DNA of 64,000 nucleotides from Castellaniella daejeonensis. GTDB lineage: Bacteria; Pseudomonadota; Gammaproteobacteria; Burkholderiales; Burkholderiaceae_B. A model generated the notes under the pieces. The model was given only the letters and a program-made list of their open reading frames with translations. It was not told where the DNA came from and made no database searches. Below, one piece after another: positions 61,975 to 64,000 of this stretch; positions within the stretch are counted from its first letter, which is position 1, and each line of letters starts with the position of its first letter. Location: positions 124,001 to 188,000 of the forward strand of contig NZ_BAAAFN010000011.1 in the NCBI RefSeq assembly GCF_039523555.1, written 5' to 3'. Both the position numbers and the translations under genes were made by a program.

Positions 61975-62361
61975 CTACATCGACGGCATGTCGTGCAGGT
62001 GCCCCGGCATCATGTTGACGTTCAGATGGTACATCACCCACAGCGACCCCGCCAAAGCGATGGCTACGATGATGACGGTGAAGATCAGCGCCAGCAGGGT
62101 CCAGCCGCCTTCGGAACGGGAATTCATGTGCAGGAAGTACACCATGTGCACGACCATCTGCACGGCGCCGATCACCAGGATCGTCAGGGCGGTGGCACCC
62201 GAACTGGCGAGGACGCCATCCATGACCAGCCAGAACGGGATCGCGGTCAGAATGACAGACAGGACGAAGCCGGTCATGTAGCCCCGGAACGTGCTGGGCG
62301 CGTGGCCGCCCTCTTCGGCATGGGCCGCGTCGTGCCCGGGCATGATGTGGTCCTTGCTCAT
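61975..62361 (-). CDS. cyoD: Cytochrome o ubiquinol oxidase subunit IV
   Basis: Small subunit of the bo3 quinol oxidase. 128 aa with three membrane helices and the family stretch VQMVVHMVYFLHMNSRSEGGW. The ATG at 62361 has GGGAG at 7 nt and overlaps the cyoC stop (ATGA). The His-rich C-terminus (MMPGHLHDMPSM) is unusual for CyoD and could bind metal. No cyoE (haem O synthase) follows; SURF1 does. Confidence 0.92.
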   Translation of the reverse strand: MSKDHIMPGHDAAHAEEGGHAPSTFRGYMTGFVLSVILTAIPFWLVMDGVLASSGATALTILVIGAVQMVVHMVYFLHMNSRSEGGWTLLALIFTVIIVAIALAGSLWVMYHLNVNMMPGHLHDMPSM

Positions 62362-63005
62362 GGCAGCACTCCCATCAGATAGACAAAGGTGAAGACGCCG
62401 ATCCAGACCACGTCCAGGAAGTGCCAGAACATCGACAGGCACATCAGGCGGCGGCGGTTTTCGGGAATCAGGCCATGGCGGCCCAGCTGGAACAGCAGCG
62501 TGACGAGCCACACGATCCCGAAGGTCACGTGCAGGCCGTGGGTCCCGACCAGCGTGAAGAAGGACGACAGGAAGGCGCTGCGCCACGGACCGGCGCCATG
62601 TTCGACCAGGTGGTGGAATTCGTACAGCTCCAGCCCCAGGAAGGCCAGCCCGAACATCCCGGTCACGACGAGCCAGACCAGCGTTCCGGACAACCGGGCG
62701 CGCTGCGCCTCCAGCATGGCGAAGCCGTACGTGATCGACGAAAGCAGCAGCATGGCCGTATTGACCGCGACCAGTTTCAGGTCGAACAATTCTGCGCCCG
62801 TAGGCCCGCCCGCATACGCCCTGCCCTGCACGCCGTACACGGCGAACAGGCAGGCGAAGATCAGGCAGTCGCTCATCAGGTAGATCCAGAAACCGAGCAA
62901 CGTGCCGTTTTCCGGATGGTGGGGTTCCCTGACGATGAAGCGGGAATCGTCGGCGGAGGCGGAGCCGCCCGCCGCGGAAGCGTGCAGGATGCGGGTATCA
63001 GACAT
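62358..63005 (-). CDS. cyoC: Cytochrome o ubiquinol oxidase subunit III
   Basis: 215 aa with five membrane helices, the quinol-oxidase form of subunit III. LGFWIYLMSDCLIFACLFAVY and GTHGLHVTFGIVWL are the characteristic blocks. The start at 63005 overlaps the cyoB stop by 8 nt. It stabilises the oxidase core; it binds no metal. Confidence 0.95.
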   Translation of the reverse strand: MSDTRILHASAAGGSASADDSRFIVREPHHPENGTLLGFWIYLMSDCLIFACLFAVYGVQGRAYAGGPTGAELFDLKLVAVNTAMLLLSSITYGFAMLEAQRARLSGTLVWLVVTGMFGLAFLGLELYEFHHLVEHGAGPWRSAFLSSFFTLVGTHGLHVTFGIVWLVTLLFQLGRHGLIPENRRRLMCLSMFWHFLDVVWIGVFTFVYLMGVLP

Positions 63006-64000
63006 GGCGGGCCAACTGCAGAGTACGGGCTTGTTCCACGCGCGCCACGTCCGAAGCGTGGACATGGGTGTCGCGGCGATAGTTGAAGGTATGGCGGATG
63101 GCGGCGGCGACCAGGACCACGAAGGACACGATCGTCAGCGCCCACATATGCCAGATCAGGGCGAAGCCAAGGATCGAGCTCAGCACGGCCAGCGTGAAGC
63201 CGGCGGCGGTGTTCTTCGGCATGTGGATGTCGACGAAACCGCTTTCGGGCCGGCGGTAGCCCGACTGCTTCATGTGCCACCAGGCATCGCGCTCATGGAC
63301 GCGCGGCGTGAAGGCGAAGTTGTAGTCAGGCGGGGGCGACGAAGTCGACCATTCCAGCGTGCGGCCGTCCCAGGGATCGCCCGTGACGTCGCGCAACGCC
63401 TCGCGGTCGCGCCAGCTGACGTAGATCTGCACCAGGAAGAAGGCAATGCCCAGCGCAATCAGGAAGGCCCCCACCGCGGCGACCTGGAACCAGATCTGCA
63501 GCGAGGGATCCGCGAAGTGGCTCAGGCGGCGGGTGACGCCCATCAGGCCGAGGATGTAGAGCGGCATGAAGGCGACCCAGAAGCCCACCACCCAGCACCA
63601 GAACGAGCACTTGCCCCAGAACGCGTTCAGGCGGAAGCCGAAGGCCTTCGGGAACCAGTAGTTGATCGCGGCGAACACGCCGAACACCACCCCGCCGATG
63701 ATGACGTTGTGGAAGTGGGCGATCAGGAACAGGCTGTTGTGCAGCACGAAGTCGGCCGGCGGCACGGCCAGCAGCACGCCCGTCATCCCGCCGATCACGA
63801 AAGTGATCATGAAGGCCACCGTCCACATCATGGGCAGTTCGAAACGGATGCGGCCCCGGTACATGGTGAACAGCCAGTTGAAGATCTTCGCTCCCGTGGG
63901 GATCGAAATGATCATCGTCGTGATGCCGAAGAAGGAATTGACGCTGGCACCCGCCCCCATGGTGAAGAAATGGTGCAGCCAGACCAGGTAGGACAGGACC
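62998..64000 (-). CDS. cyoB: Cytochrome o ubiquinol oxidase subunit I, C-terminal part (5' end outside window)
   Basis: The frame is open to the window edge, so about 333 C-terminal residues are seen. The first residues include the CuB ligand pair in YLVWLHHFFTMG. The haem ligands are in IAHFHNVIIGG. KIFNWLFTMYRGRI, GMTGVLLAVPPADF and TGDPWDGRTLEWSTSSPPP match CyoB rather than aa3-type CtaD, and the extra C-terminal helices of the bo3 form are present. It reduces O2 with ubiquinol electrons and pumps protons. cyoA should lie just outside. Confidence 0.95.
   Translation of the reverse strand, partial: VLSYLVWLHHFFTMGAGASVNSFFGITTMIISIPTGAKIFNWLFTMYRGRIRFELPMMWTVAFMITFVIGGMTGVLLAVPPADFVLHNSLFLIAHFHNVIIGGVVFGVFAAINYWFPKAFGFRLNAFWGKCSFWCWVVGFWVAFMPLYILGLMGVTRRLSHFADPSLQIWFQVAAVGAFLIALGIAFFLVQIYVSWRDREALRDVTGDPWDGRTLEWSTSSPPPDYNFAFTPRVHERDAWWHMKQSGYRRPESGFVDIHMPKNTAAGFTLAVLSSILGFALIWHMWALTIVSFVVLVAAAIRHTFNYRRDTHVHASDVARVEQARTLQLARHV

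Noticed and set aside
1..64000. tRNA, rRNA, riboswitches, prophage or transposase genes
   Set aside because: No clover-leaf, rRNA or aptamer-like conserved stretch was recognised in the spacers, and every long frame is explained by a chromosomal gene. A covariance-model search was not possible here.

Overview
The window is high-GC (about two-thirds G+C by eye) and carries 56 protein genes, almost all housekeeping or regulatory. Gene content and order fit a betaproteobacterium of the Burkholderiales, most likely Alcaligenaceae (Bordetella, Achromobacter, Castellaniella and relatives). The evidence is the unbroken rnhB-lpxB-lpxA-fabZ-lpxD-skp-bamA-rseP-dxr-cdsA-uppS-frr-pyrH-tsf-rpsB block, a homodimeric-type PDH operon with lipoyl domains on both E2 and E3, and a cyo oxidase operon followed by SURF1 and RegBA. 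I saw no rRNA, tRNA, CRISPR array, prophage or insertion sequence. No gene-free stretch exceeds 300 bases; the longest are 55913-56187, 35035-35300 and 58959-59235.

Layout: (1) 1-5242: end of an isochorismatase-family gene, ogt, ppsA, divergent ppsR, and a SPOUT RNA methyltransferase. (2) 5239-20061, minus strand: envelope and translation supercluster covering RNase HII, lipid A, outer-membrane protein assembly, site-2 protease, isoprenoid, phospholipid and undecaprenyl synthesis, ribosome recycling, UMP kinase, EF-Ts and S2. (3) 20251-24273, plus strand: map, glnD, dsbB. (4) 24392-28684, minus: purF, cvpA, dedD, folC. (5) 28816-35034, minus: aceE-aceF-lpdA with a clear intrinsic terminator. 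(6) 35301-41392, plus: a FixL/FixJ-type two-component pair, folD, prlC and a Sco protein. (7) 41389-48548: copper and small-molecule region with an FAD disulfide oxidoreductase, copZ, a tetR/NepI-like efflux divergon, copA, cueR and a nitroreductase. (8) 48578-55912, minus: tetR-family regulator, RND tripartite pump, then pdxJ. (9) 56188-58958, minus: a TrpXY-like ABC importer. (10) 59236-64000, minus: cyoB (partial), cyoC, cyoD, SURF1, regB, regA.

How the parts work together: the copper genes look like one CueR regulon, because copA and copZ share a CTTGA-N13-TCAAG dyad at MerR-type promoters. The RND operon is headed by its own repressor gene. The quinol oxidase, its assembly factor and a redox-sensing two-component system form one transcription block. 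The least explained element is a palindromic intergenic repeat. It occurs in tandem at two distant loci (24277-24384 and 55972-56178) in opposite orientation, with paired changes that keep the palindrome. No wholly new multi-gene system is evident; most of the window is ordinary core genome.
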